44,909 nucleotides of DNA. It comes from JBLMYQ01 sp050258375 (GTDB lineage: Bacteria; Bacillota; Clostridia; Acetivibrionales; UBA4821). A program made the position numbers and the translations under genes. The notes beneath the pieces were generated by a model. The model ran no database searches. It was not told the origin of the DNA and worked only from the letters and a program-made list of their open reading frames with translations. Positions 8,543-17,157 of this stretch are shown here, piece by piece. Location of the stretch: assembly GCA_050258375.1 (NCBI GenBank), contig JBLMYQ010000065.1:1-44909 (forward strand), written 5' to 3'. Within the stretch, counting starts at the first letter, position 1, and every line of letters begins with the position of its first letter.

Positions 8543-8570
8543 TAAAAATAGTTTGCATTTATATGAAAAA

Positions 8571-8596
8571 ATGCCCTAGACTATAAGTCTAGGGCA
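8571..8596 (-). terminator. Intrinsic terminator of the deaminase gene
   Basis: The minus-strand stem TGCCCTAGACT/AGTCTAGGGCA with a three-base loop is followed by TTTTTTC. It lies just downstream of the deaminase stop codon and upstream of the xpt promoter. Confidence 0.92.
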
Positions 8597-8605
8597 CCCT
8601 CCCGA

Positions 8606-9130
8606 TTATAACTTTTCATTCAGATATTTTGTCTTCAGGAAAATCTGAAGACCAATTTCGGATAGTTCTGGAGAACAATCTGCCTTTTTATAAATTCTCC
8701 CTTTGGCAATCTCTTGCCAAACTGGCGGCAGCTGGTGCATCAGGTGTACCATCCCGCCAATCTCATCGTCAGCGACGTGATAAACTTCTGGCACGCCCGC
8801 TGTAATCAATCGGCACAAGCACATAGGGCAGGATTCCAGTGATGTTATCAGTATCATGTCCTGCAGTCTTTCTCTGCTTTCAGCTCCCTGCTCTGTTTCC
8901 CATGTGTTGATTAAATCCATCTCGGCGTGAAGATCGCTCCTTGAATCTCCAAAAACCTTGTTCTGTCCCCTTAGAACGATTCTCCCTGCCTCTTTGTGAA
9001 CCAAAATGGCTCCGACTCCGAAATTTCCGGCTTCTGCGGCCGCAATAGCCTCCTTTAATGCTTCAATAACAAAAGCATCCATTTCTGCCTGAGGGATAAA
9101 ATTATTTACCCTCTCCTTTAAATTGTTCAC
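8606..9130 (-). CDS. Guanine deaminase-like nucleoside/base deaminase (CDA fold)
   Basis: The fold and motifs are those of the cytidine/guanine deaminase superfamily: zinc ligand His68 and proton shuttle Glu70 in LHAEMDL, and Cys101 and Cys104 in SCPMCLCRL. The purine-salvage context (punA beside it, xpt-guaA downstream) favours guanine deaminase, giving xanthine for Xpt; the exact substrate is inferred, and a tRNA adenosine deaminase role is less likely given the length (174) and context. The start is GTG with GGAGG seven bases upstream. GC content is visibly higher than in neighbouring genes (several 60-base stretches above 50 percent), a sign of recent acquisition. Confidence 0.8.
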   Translation of the reverse strand: MNNLKERVNNFIPQAEMDAFVIEALKEAIAAAEAGNFGVGAILVHKEAGRIVLRGQNKVFGDSRSDLHAEMDLINTWETEQGAESRERLQDMILITSLESCPMCLCRLITAGVPEVYHVADDEIGGMVHLMHQLPPVWQEIAKGRIYKKADCSPELSEIGLQIFLKTKYLNEKL

Positions 9131-9162
9131 AAAAATTCCTCCTTCAAATAAATTTGAATACG

Positions 9163-9192
9163 ACAGGCGGTTTCATAAATCCCGCCTTTTTT
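9163..9192. other. GC-rich hairpin in the deaminase 5' leader
   Basis: AGGCGG/CCGCCT with an 11-base loop is followed on the plus strand by a T run. On the plus strand it resembles a terminator but no plus-strand gene precedes it; on the minus strand it falls in the ~75-nt leader of the deaminase gene. Confidence 0.45.
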
Positions 9193-9213
9193 AACAGTGT
9201 ATAATTACTTATA

Positions 9214-9242
9214 ATTATACATGCTTTTAAGAAAAAAATCAA
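9214..9242 (-). promoter_or_regulatory. Sigma-A promoter of the deaminase gene
   Basis: On the minus strand, -35 TTGATT and -10 TATAAT are 17 bases apart. Confidence 0.55.
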
Positions 9243-9277
9243 AATTTCAAAAGGAATTTTATGTTAATTTTATATTA

Positions 9278-9307
9278 TTGATATTTGCCCTGCATTTCTT
9301 ATATAAT
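9278..9307 (+). promoter_or_regulatory. Sigma-A promoter of punA
   Basis: -35 TTGATA and -10 TATAAT are separated by 18 bases, about 40 bases before the start codon. It diverges from the deaminase promoter. Confidence 0.65.
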
Positions 9308-9345
9308 TAGATTACACTTCAAAACTAAAACAGGAGGTATATTTT

Positions 9346-10182
9346 ATGCTTAACAGTCCTATGTATCAAAAAATAAAAGAAACAGGCGAATTTATAAAAT
9401 CAAAGCTTAAAGATATTCCTGAAATTGGAATAATTCTTGGTTCAGGTCTTGGCTCTCTCGCCGATGAAATGAAAAATGTAATTGTAATTGATTATTCCTC
9501 AATTCCTAACTTTCCTGTATCAACAGTGGAAGGTCACGACGGTAAACTTGTAATCGGAGAGCTTGAAGGAAAGATTGTAATGTGCATGAAAGGTCGCTTT
9601 CATTACTACGAAGGCTATTCGTGGCAAGAAGTAACCTTCCCTATAAGAGTTATGAATTATATTGGAGTCAATAACCTTATGCTTACAAACGCTTGTGGAG
9701 GAATAAACCTAGATTTCAAACCTGGGGACTTAATGATAATCAGGGATCATATAAACATTAGCGGTCAAAATCCTTTAATTGGTAAGAATATTGATGAAAT
9801 GGGTACAAGATTTCCAAGTGCATGCAACATTTATACAAAGGAAATCAGAGAAAAGGTAAAAGAAATAGCTAGCAATGAAGGTATCCCCTTACAAGAAGGC
9901 GTATATATTTACTATACCGGTCCTACCTATGAAACACCTACCGAGATTAAGATGTTTAGAACATTTGGTGCTGACGCAGTAGGAATGTCGACCGTACCTG
10001 AATCACTAATCGCAGTTCACTGTGGAATGAAGGTTCTAGGAATATCCTGTATAACGAATATGGCATCAGGTATTCTTGACCAGCCTTTAACGCACCAAGA
10101 AGTATTTGAAACAGCCGAAAAAACCAAAGATAAATTCGCAAAATTAGTTAAGGCATGTGTAAAAAATCTGCAATGGGATTAA
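9346..10182 (+). CDS. punA: Purine nucleoside phosphorylase, trimeric (PNP-I class)
   Basis: This enzyme splits inosine and guanosine (and deoxy forms) with phosphate to the free base and (deoxy)ribose-1-phosphate. Diagnostic motifs of the trimeric class are the phosphate loop ILGSGLGSLADEM, MKGRFHYYEGYSW, LTNACGGIN and the base-binding GPTYETPTEIKMFRTFGAD. The length, 278 residues, is typical. AGGAGG lies eight bases before the ATG. Bases released here can feed the adjacent deaminase and Xpt. The next gene begins inside its last codons, so the two are translationally coupled. Confidence 0.95.
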   Translation: MLNSPMYQKIKETGEFIKSKLKDIPEIGIILGSGLGSLADEMKNVIVIDYSSIPNFPVSTVEGHDGKLVIGELEGKIVMCMKGRFHYYEGYSWQEVTFPIRVMNYIGVNNLMLTNACGGINLDFKPGDLMIIRDHINISGQNPLIGKNIDEMGTRFPSACNIYTKEIREKVKEIASNEGIPLQEGVYIYYTGPTYETPTEIKMFRTFGADAVGMSTVPESLIAVHCGMKVLGISCITNMASGILDQPLTHQEVFETAEKTKDKFAKLVKACVKNLQWD

Positions 10183-10937
10183 GATTTTTAAAACAACCCT
10201 TTATACCTGAAAAGCAAGTAAAATTAATGCTTATTGACGGAAGTACTCCTTATCCAATCTTGGAGAAGCTTTCGTCTTTAGGCATTAGTCTTATTTTAAC
10301 TGAAAAATGTACTTCAGTTCAAGAATCCATATCTTATCACCCTGATATTCAGCTTCATCCCCTTGGCAGTAATAAGATTGCTGTATGTCCGGAATCTTTT
10401 AAAACCTTTTCTAAAAAGCTTCTTCCCTATGGCTTTAAAATCATCTGCGGGACTAACCCTCTTAGGAGTAACTACCCTGACGATATCGCATATAATGTAG
10501 CAAGGATTGGAAAAATCTGCTTTCATAACTTCAAATACACCGCCCCTATAATAAGAAGTTATTTTGAAGATAACAGGTTAGTAATGCTAAATGTAAAACA
10601 GGGATATTCAAAGTGTTCTATAGCAATACTTAATAAATCGGCAATAATTACTTCAGATAAAGGAATACACGAAACCGCATTTAAATATGGAATAGATTCG
10701 CTGTTGATTTCACCGGGAAATATTACTCTCAAAGACCAGTCTTATGGCTTTATCGGGGGATGTACAGGATTACTTTCTCCTGATATTCTTGCTGTGACCG
10801 GTTCGCTAGAGAATCATCCCGACTGTAAAAAAATCATAAACCATGCAAAAAAATACAGCATAGAAATTTTACCCTTATCAAAAGATATTCCTATAGATGT
10901 AGGTTCTCTTATTCCACTAATGGAAGAGTCGATTTAA
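10155..10937 (+). CDS. Probable GME-fold protein (DUF6873-like)
   Basis: The 260-residue product resembles proteins annotated as the DUF6873 family with the fold of guanidino-group-modifying enzymes (arginine deiminase relatives). I recognise the pattern PDDIAYNVARIGKICFHN, followed by NVKQGYSKCSIAILN and ITSDKGI in mid-protein and GFIGGCTGLLSPD near the end, but the assignment is from memory and the substrate is unknown. The ATG at 10155 overlaps punA by 28 bases; an in-frame ATG at 10173 is an alternative and neither has a good ribosome site, which suggests coupled translation. A link to purine nucleoside metabolism is implied only by position. Confidence 0.6.
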   Translation: MCKKSAMGLRFLKQPFIPEKQVKLMLIDGSTPYPILEKLSSLGISLILTEKCTSVQESISYHPDIQLHPLGSNKIAVCPESFKTFSKKLLPYGFKIICGTNPLRSNYPDDIAYNVARIGKICFHNFKYTAPIIRSYFEDNRLVMLNVKQGYSKCSIAILNKSAIITSDKGIHETAFKYGIDSLLISPGNITLKDQSYGFIGGCTGLLSPDILAVTGSLENHPDCKKIINHAKKYSIEILPLSKDIPIDVGSLIPLMEESI

Positions 10938-11100
10938 ATTTATGACAAATATTCCTAAATAATTTTTATACGCTGTCAAGTATAGGATTGTGCACTCACA
11001 TACATAATATATTTGGCAATAATAAACTTGTACAATTTATTTGCTGCAATTTTCCTGCTCAATTATTCAGACTTGTCGTTCCGGAAAGGGTGTGAATCTC

Positions 11101-12018
11101 ATGCGGTTTCTCTCCATAGGAGTTAATGAATATACTAACGAATCAATTGATTACCTTATTAATGAGCTTAATGAGATAAAGAATAAGAAAATCAATATAA
11201 AAACAACCTTGTTAAAAGCTCCTGAATCAAGAGTAATCATTTGTAAGCTTAATGAAAACAAGATTATTAATACTTTTACAGAAAGTAATTTCAATGTATT
11301 AAAAATGCATGCATCTTCCGTATTATCCGAGTACATTGTTAAATATTATGAAGAGAAATTACTTACAAGAATAATCAATATGAATTATTGCTACTTTAGT
11401 ACGTTGGAAAAGAAACAAATTCTCAAGCATGCGCTTACTCAGATTAAGCCAAATAACGAAGATTTTGAATATGGAATCGATTCAGAAAACAGGAAAGAAA
11501 TAATATTAAAAAAGATTATAGAATATCTTGATACCTCAAATGAAATAATTCTTGATGGCTTTGTAAACTTTCGGATGAAAGAGTATGTTAAGGAGCTTGA
11601 AGATGTTGTAGATAAAGCTGTAGACAGCTTCCTTATGGATAAAGAATATCAGGAGTTTATAAAGCTCTTAAGATATTTCGTTGACATACAAGAACCCAAG
11701 ATGGAGGCAGTTCATATAATCAGCCTTGAAAGCAGGTATCTGATACTTGATAATAGATATAATGAAATCACTAATGAGTGCATAAAAGAATTTATAAATG
11801 AAATTCCTGAAGAAGGAGATATAAATTTTGACGACCTTCTTGTAAGCTCTTTGATTACAATGGCACCTTTAAGAATATATATACATTCGTCACATAAGAT
11901 TAAGAACCGTGAGCTTCTGGAAACAATAAAAAACGTTTTTGTAAATAAGGTTATCCTCTGTTCCGGCTGTCAAATATGCCGTATGGGTAATATTGAAATA
12001 GAAGATTTATTTTGGTAA
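11101..12018 (+). CDS. ytxC: Putative sporulation protein YtxC
   Basis: The protein (305 residues from the chosen start) matches the YtxC family, whose members occur in endospore formers and have no established biochemical role. The C-terminal region carries the family features VHIISLESRYLILD (~215-228), DDLLVSSLITMAPLRIYIH and LCSGCQIC. It is soluble, with no signal peptide. I chose the ATG at 11101, preceded by GGAAAGGGTGTG; a GTG at 11092 is an alternative with a closer GGAAAGG. In Bacillus this gene stands next to the threonyl-tRNA synthetase gene; here thrS is about 8 kb away. Confidence 0.82.
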   Translation: MRFLSIGVNEYTNESIDYLINELNEIKNKKINIKTTLLKAPESRVIICKLNENKIINTFTESNFNVLKMHASSVLSEYIVKYYEEKLLTRIINMNYCYFSTLEKKQILKHALTQIKPNNEDFEYGIDSENRKEIILKKIIEYLDTSNEIILDGFVNFRMKEYVKELEDVVDKAVDSFLMDKEYQEFIKLLRYFVDIQEPKMEAVHIISLESRYLILDNRYNEITNECIKEFINEIPEEGDINFDDLLVSSLITMAPLRIYIHSSHKIKNRELLETIKNVFVNKVILCSGCQICRMGNIEIEDLFW

Positions 12019-12063
12019 ATTCACATTATATCTAATCTTAAGAAGCTATCTAAGCAGCATCTT

Positions 12064-12097
12064 ATATACTAGTGAGTTCTAGCTCGCTAGTATATAC
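12064..12097. other. Inverted repeat downstream of ytxC
   Basis: The arms tatatactagtgag and ctcgctagtatata are complementary at 13 of 14 positions, with a six-base loop. It lacks a T run, so it may be an operator or a weak terminator. The rest of 12019-12228 is AT-rich with nothing recognised. Confidence 0.6.
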
Positions 12098-12228
12098 TGT
12101 CATGTATATGATTACAATATTTAATAATTAAATCAGTATAATAAACAATTTTTAAACTATAATAATATTATTTTATAGATGTTTTTTGTTTTAAATAGCA
12201 TCTAATCACCAATAAAAGTATTTTAATA

Positions 12229-12257
12229 TTGCAACAAAATTACATTTTCAGTATGAT
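12229..12257 (+). promoter_or_regulatory. Sigma-A promoter of the glucan phosphorylase gene
   Basis: -35 TTGCAA and -10 TATGAT are 17 bases apart, about 35 bases before the start codon. Confidence 0.6.
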
Positions 12258-12292
12258 ATACTAGAAGAAAATAACTGCAATGGAGGATAAAT

Positions 12293-14869
12293 ATGTACCT
12301 GTATGGAAAAATTACTGCAACTTCAGAGCTTCCCGACAGCCTTAAAAAGCTTAAGGAAATATCTCTTAATCTTTGGTGGTCGTGGAATGTTGATTGCTTA
12401 AAATTATACAAAATGATTGATCCTGATTTATGGAGCAATACAAAAAATAACCCAGTAAAATTTATTCATGAGGTTAGTCATAAAAAGCTTAACGAAGCAG
12501 CAAATAATCAGGAATTTATGGATAGGTACTATCAAATTGTAAATAAATTCGATGATTATATGAACTCTTCTTCCACTTGGTTCTCAGATAACTTCCCAGA
12601 TAAAAAAGATAATACAATTGCATATTTCTCTGCTGAATATGGTTTGGACGAAATTCTTCCGGTATATTCAGGAGGTCTTGGTGTACTTTCGGGAGACCAT
12701 TGCAAGACAGCGAGTGATTTGGGGCTTCCATTTGTTGCGATAGGTCTTTTATACAGACAAGGATATTTTAATCAGTTCATTAATGTTGAAGGTTGGCAGG
12801 AAACCAGCTTTACTGAACAAAACATGTATGATATTCCAATAAGACCAGCAATTGGTCCCGATGGAAATGAAGTAATAATAAGCGTTTCACTTCCGGGAAG
12901 GACAGTTTTTGCTAAAGTATGGCAGGTAAAGGTTGGACGAATATCAATCTATATGCTGGATACAAATCTTGATATAAACAATCCTGATGACAGACAGCTT
13001 ACAGCAAGATTATATGGGGGCGACCAGGAAATGAGAATTTCTCAGGAAATCCTTCTTGGTATTGGAGGAATCAGGACCCTGGATGCTCTTGGTATCAAGC
13101 CTACTGTTTATCATATGAATGAAGGTCATTCCTCTTTCCTTGGACTTGAATTGATAAGAAAGCTTGTACAAGGAAAGGGGCTTACCTTCAAGGTTGCCAA
13201 GGAAGTAGTTTCAGCATGTACGGTATTCACAACACATACGCCTGTTCCAGCCGGTAATGATGTATTTCCTGTAAATTTAATTGACAAATATTTTAGTAAT
13301 TACTGGGGTTCATTAGGAATAAGCCGTAATGAATTTATAGATTTGGGACTGAGGATAGGTCCGGATGCTCCGCAAGTATTTAACATGACTGTACTTGCCT
13401 TAAAGCTTTCCGGCAAAAAGAATGGCGTAAGCGAACTTCATGGAGCTGTTTCAAGAAATATATACAATGAACTATGGTCAAATATTCCGGAAGAAGAAAT
13501 ACCTATAGATCATATTACAAATGGTATTCATACATTAACCTGGATGGACTCAAGCTATAAACAGCTTTTCGACAGATATATGGGGCCTGGCTGGGAAAAC
13601 AGGTTAGATGACCAAAACATGTGGAATAAAGTATATGAAATACCCGATGAAGAAATGTGGCAGATTCATATTGAACAAAAAAAGACCCTTATTGAATCTG
13701 CAAGGAAAAGACTTAGAGAACAGAAAGCAAGACATGGAGACTCACCTGAAAATCTTAGACAAATTGATAATTATTTAAATCCAAATGCCCTTACAATCTG
13801 TTTTGCAAGAAGATTTGCAACCTATAAAAGAGCAAATCTTATATTCCGTGATTTTAACAGACTTGTAAAAATACTTGATAATCCGGAAAGACCGGTCCAG
13901 ATTATCTTTTCAGGGAAAGCTCATCCCGCGGACAGACCTGCTCATGAAATTATAAAGCAAATACATGATTATACCAATGCTCCTGAGCTAAAAGGCAAAG
14001 TAATACTTATTGAAAACTATAATATGAGCGTGGCAAGATATTTGATACATGGCGGAGATATTTGGCTTAATAACCCTCGCAGGCCACTTGAAGCAAGCGG
14101 CACAAGCGGTCAGAAAACAGGAGTAAATGGAGTAATCAATTTCAGCGTTCTTGATGGATGGTGGGTAGAAGGATACAACGGCAAAAACGGATGGTCAATT
14201 GGAGAAAACAAGTTTTATCAAAATTATGACCATCAGGATAATGCCGACAGTGAAAGTCTTTATTCAACACTTGAAAACAATATTCTACCTCTCTACTTTG
14301 ATAGAGATGAAAGAGGCATACCTGTCGGCTGGGTCAGAACCATGAAGGAATCCATTGTATCTGTAGGCAAAAACTTCAGTACCGTCAGAATGCTTCATGA
14401 TTATACAAATAAGTACTATGTACCTCAAATTGAAAGAACAAGAAGAATAATTGAAAGTAATTACGAAATTCCAAAGTCATTGGCTGATTGGAAATCATAT
14501 ATTGACCGCGATTGGTCTTCAGTACAGATTACTCCGTCAAAGAATATAAATTTCTTTGATGAAAGTAAAATCAATGTAGGTCAGGTTATTGAAACCTCTG
14601 CAACAGTATATCTGGGAAATATTAATCCTGATGACGTTTCAGTAGAATTATACTATGGAAAGGTCGGAGAAAATAATGTTCTTGAGAATTGCATAATTAA
14701 ACCTATGCAGCTTGCCGAGAAGATTGAAAACGGCAAATATAACTATAAAGGAAAAATAGAAATTGAAGACGGCGGTAATTATGGATATACCTTTAGAGTA
14801 GTGCCTTACAATCCAAACATGATTAACAAGCATGATACCGGAATGATTAAATGGGTAGTTAAAATCTAA
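12293..14869 (+). CDS. glgP: Alpha-glucan phosphorylase (GT35, DUF3417-containing class)
   Basis: This enzyme releases glucose-1-phosphate from glycogen or maltodextrins using phosphate and pyridoxal phosphate. The N-terminal DUF3417 region (LKEISLNLWWSWN, ~16-30) places it in the archaeal/bacterial class rather than the mammalian-like one. The sugar-phosphate site region includes SGGLGVLSGDH (~125) and HMNEGHSSF. The PLP lysine is predicted at Lys608 in ASGTSGQKTGVNG, followed by DGWWVEGYNG. The length (858) is usual for this class, and a C-terminal beta domain occupies the last ~90 residues. GGAGG precedes the ATG. The downstream convergent glucokinase shares its terminator. Confidence 0.95.
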   Translation: MYLYGKITATSELPDSLKKLKEISLNLWWSWNVDCLKLYKMIDPDLWSNTKNNPVKFIHEVSHKKLNEAANNQEFMDRYYQIVNKFDDYMNSSSTWFSDNFPDKKDNTIAYFSAEYGLDEILPVYSGGLGVLSGDHCKTASDLGLPFVAIGLLYRQGYFNQFINVEGWQETSFTEQNMYDIPIRPAIGPDGNEVIISVSLPGRTVFAKVWQVKVGRISIYMLDTNLDINNPDDRQLTARLYGGDQEMRISQEILLGIGGIRTLDALGIKPTVYHMNEGHSSFLGLELIRKLVQGKGLTFKVAKEVVSACTVFTTHTPVPAGNDVFPVNLIDKYFSNYWGSLGISRNEFIDLGLRIGPDAPQVFNMTVLALKLSGKKNGVSELHGAVSRNIYNELWSNIPEEEIPIDHITNGIHTLTWMDSSYKQLFDRYMGPGWENRLDDQNMWNKVYEIPDEEMWQIHIEQKKTLIESARKRLREQKARHGDSPENLRQIDNYLNPNALTICFARRFATYKRANLIFRDFNRLVKILDNPERPVQIIFSGKAHPADRPAHEIIKQIHDYTNAPELKGKVILIENYNMSVARYLIHGGDIWLNNPRRPLEASGTSGQKTGVNGVINFSVLDGWWVEGYNGKNGWSIGENKFYQNYDHQDNADSESLYSTLENNILPLYFDRDERGIPVGWVRTMKESIVSVGKNFSTVRMLHDYTNKYYVPQIERTRRIIESNYEIPKSLADWKSYIDRDWSSVQITPSKNINFFDESKINVGQVIETSATVYLGNINPDDVSVELYYGKVGENNVLENCIIKPMQLAEKIENGKYNYKGKIEIEDGGNYGYTFRVVPYNPNMINKHDTGMIKWVVKI

Positions 14870-14876
14870 CATAATC

Positions 14877-14916
14877 CAAAAATAATAAGGATGCCGATGT
14901 TCATCCTTATTATTTT
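14877..14916. terminator. Bidirectional intrinsic terminator
   Basis: AAAAATAATAAGGATG pairs perfectly with CATCCTTATTATTTTT between the convergent phosphorylase and glucokinase genes. Confidence 0.92.
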
Positions 14917-14925
14917 TGATTTTTA

Positions 14926-15870
14926 TTATCTTCCAAGCATCGCCGCTCCTATTATTCCTGCATCATTCTGCATTTCGGCTATTTTAATTATGGTCTTTGG
15001 TGTATCCCCTCTTACATACATCTTTTCATTTACGAGCCTTTGTAAAGGCTTAAGTAAGTAGTCACCCTGCCTGCAAACTCCACCGCCAATAACAAAAACC
15101 TCCGGCATAATAGTATTTACAACATTGGTAATTCCTTCTGCAAGATATTTAATATACTGTTCTATTATATCTTCTGCAGCTTTATCTCCCTGTTTTGCCG
15201 CATTAAATATTATCTCCCCGTTTATCTTTGAAATATCTCCTCCTGCCAAATCTAGAATAATAGTCTCTCTTTTATTCTGAATTGCTTGAAGAGCTTTATT
15301 AACCAAAGCAGTTGCAGATGAGTAGGCTTCCCAGCAGCCTCTTCTTCCGCAAGTACACTGCTCACCGTCTACTACCATCACAGTATGCCCCATTTCGGAG
15401 CCCGCAAAATTGAAACCGCTAAATATCTTTCCGTTTATTACAATTCCGCCTCCCAAGCCCGTTCCAAGAGTAATGGTAACAGAAGTATCATATCCCTTTG
15501 CTGCTCCAAAAAAGCTTTCAGCCAGAGCCGCACAATTCGCATCCATTTCCATATGAATCGGCATATCAAAATGCTTTGCAAATTCTGCTCTAACTGGCAC
15601 ATTTCTCATTTTTAATTTATTTTCATAAACAATAATACCTCTTTTATCATCACAAGTACCCGGACATCCAATACCAATAGAACTTATGTCTTCTTTTTTG
15701 ACTCCTGACTTTTCGATAATCTTTTTACACAGCTGTATCATATTATCTATTATTATTTCCTGGCTTGTACCAACACGGTTTTCTACAGTAGCTCTAGCTA
15801 CGATTTTCCCATTATTATCTACTAATCCGCCTCCAATATGAGAACCTCCCAAATCCACGCCAATAAACAT
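14926..15870 (-). CDS. glcK: ROK-family glucokinase
   Basis: This 314-residue kinase phosphorylates glucose at C6 with ATP. It shows the ROK signature: N-terminal ATP phosphate-1 loop FIGVDLGGSHIGGGLVD, sugar-binding SEMGHTVMVVDG and the zinc site CTCGRRGCWEAY, with phosphate-2 loop LGTGLGGGIV. There is no DNA-binding helix-turn-helix at the N-terminus, so it is an enzyme and not a ROK repressor. GGAGG lies six bases before the ATG. It is flanked by terminators on both sides and is therefore monocistronic. The glycogen phosphorylase beside it suggests glucan catabolism. Confidence 0.93.
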   Translation of the reverse strand: MFIGVDLGGSHIGGGLVDNNGKIVARATVENRVGTSQEIIIDNMIQLCKKIIEKSGVKKEDISSIGIGCPGTCDDKRGIIVYENKLKMRNVPVRAEFAKHFDMPIHMEMDANCAALAESFFGAAKGYDTSVTITLGTGLGGGIVINGKIFSGFNFAGSEMGHTVMVVDGEQCTCGRRGCWEAYSSATALVNKALQAIQNKRETIILDLAGGDISKINGEIIFNAAKQGDKAAEDIIEQYIKYLAEGITNVVNTIMPEVFVIGGGVCRQGDYLLKPLQRLVNEKMYVRGDTPKTIIKIAEMQNDAGIIGAAMLGR

Positions 15871-15977
15871 AGTTAACCTCCGAAATTGTAATTAGTTGAT
15901 TTTTGAATTTTAACAAATAAAATAAATAACTATAAATCATTTTATACTAATGTTTATTTAAAAAAAAGATATTACAT

Positions 15978-16017
15978 AAAAAAACTTCGGAATCTATGAT
16001 AGATTCCGAAGTTTTTT
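15978..16017. terminator. Intrinsic terminator after manA
   Basis: A perfect stem (AAAAAACTTCGGAATCTA and its complement, loop TGA) ends in T6 on either strand. It lies just past the manA stop codon. Confidence 0.93.
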
Positions 16018-16027
16018 ATATACAAGC

Positions 16028-17083
16028 TTAAATAGCTTCATCAATTTGCTCTCTGGTAAAACCCTTTTCAATTAACGGCAAATATATATCCTTCTCCAGG
16101 TCAGGAACATAAGATTTGATAATCTGCGCTTTACCCTCAATAGTGTAATATCCGAGAGCCGCAGGAATAAACACTGTTTGTCCCTTTCTAACTGAAATAC
16201 TTCCTCCATCATAGCCAACATCTAAAAAGCCATCAATAAGAGTATACAAATAGAAATTGGTTCCATTTGCTTCCTGACTTATCATACCATCAACATCCCA
16301 CTTTTCCGCAGCAAAATATTTATTTGCTGCTAGAACAATCTTGCTTCCTTCGCCGTCAAAACAAACCTTAATCCCTTTTTGTTTTGTACTTTGCTGACCA
16401 CCAAAGCTGATAACATCAAGTGCTTTATTAATATGGAGCGGACGAGTATTCCCACTGGAATCTATACGGCTGTAGTCATAAACCCTGTAAGTTAAATCAG
16501 AGCTTTGCTGAACTTCAATAATAAGCAAGCCCTCACAGATTGCATGAATGGTACCGGCAGGAATATTTACAGCATCTCCGGCCTGAACCTCCAGCTTGCT
16601 CATACACTCCTCTACCCTGTCCTCCTTAATTGCATTAGCAAACTGCTCCTTTGTTATTCCCTGCTTTAATCCAAGATATAGGAATGCTCCCGGCTCAGCT
16701 GCCACAACATACCACATTTCGTTCTTGCCTAAGCCTCCATTTTCAAATTTTCCAGCATAATCGTCGTCCGGATGAACCTGAAAGGAAAGCCTGTCGTTAG
16801 CATCAATAAACTTGACCAGTAACGGGTACTTCTTTCCGGCAAAACGTGTCCCGACTATTTTATCACCGTATTCTTCTATTACTTGGAACAGTGTTTTCCC
16901 CTTGAGAAAACCATCAGCAACAACACTCAGTCCATTAGGATGACAAGAAGCTTCCCAGCTTTCAGCAACCTTGCCTTCAGGAGGAAGAACCTTGCCGAGT
17001 TTTTCTAGATTTCTGCCTCCCCATATATAATCCTTTAAGACTGATTCAAATGTTAAAGGATAAATGGGCTTTTGAACTTCCAT
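16028..17083 (-). CDS. manA: Mannose-6-phosphate isomerase, class I
   Basis: This zinc enzyme interconverts mannose-6-phosphate and fructose-6-phosphate. The cupin metal-site segments are FQVHPDDDYA, the KNEMWYVV strand and IPAGTIHAICEGLLIIEVQ, followed by RVYDYSR. At 351 residues it is of the short Firmicutes type. I placed the start at the ATG at 17083, nine bases after AGGAGG; a TTG three codons upstream overlaps that ribosome site. It is monocistronic between two terminators. It supplies fructose-6-phosphate to the phosphofructokinase encoded later in the window, or the reverse flux for GDP-mannose. Confidence 0.93.
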   Translation of the reverse strand: MEVQKPIYPLTFESVLKDYIWGGRNLEKLGKVLPPEGKVAESWEASCHPNGLSVVADGFLKGKTLFQVIEEYGDKIVGTRFAGKKYPLLVKFIDANDRLSFQVHPDDDYAGKFENGGLGKNEMWYVVAAEPGAFLYLGLKQGITKEQFANAIKEDRVEECMSKLEVQAGDAVNIPAGTIHAICEGLLIIEVQQSSDLTYRVYDYSRIDSSGNTRPLHINKALDVISFGGQQSTKQKGIKVCFDGEGSKIVLAANKYFAAEKWDVDGMISQEANGTNFYLYTLIDGFLDVGYDGGSISVRKGQTVFIPAALGYYTIEGKAQIIKSYVPDLEKDIYLPLIEKGFTREQIDEAI

Positions 17084-17123
17084 ATTATTCAACCTCCTAT
17101 AATTTTAATGAATAAATTATACA

Positions 17124-17157
17124 AAAATAAATGGGGTTTTGAAACCCCATTTATTTT
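17124..17157. terminator. Intrinsic terminator overlapping the HD-gene stop codon
   Basis: AAAATAAATGGGGTTT pairs with AAACCCCATTTATTTT, and the stop codon and last codons of the HD gene (17151-17157) lie inside the stem. Confidence 0.88.

Noticed and set aside
8477..8605. Possible guanine riboswitch upstream of xpt
   Set aside because: No purine-aptamer core is present, and the predicted transcript leader is under 40 nt; the hairpin there is the terminator of the deaminase gene.
9163..9192. Terminator for an unseen plus-strand transcript
   Set aside because: No plus-strand gene lies upstream; I list it only as a hairpin in the deaminase leader.
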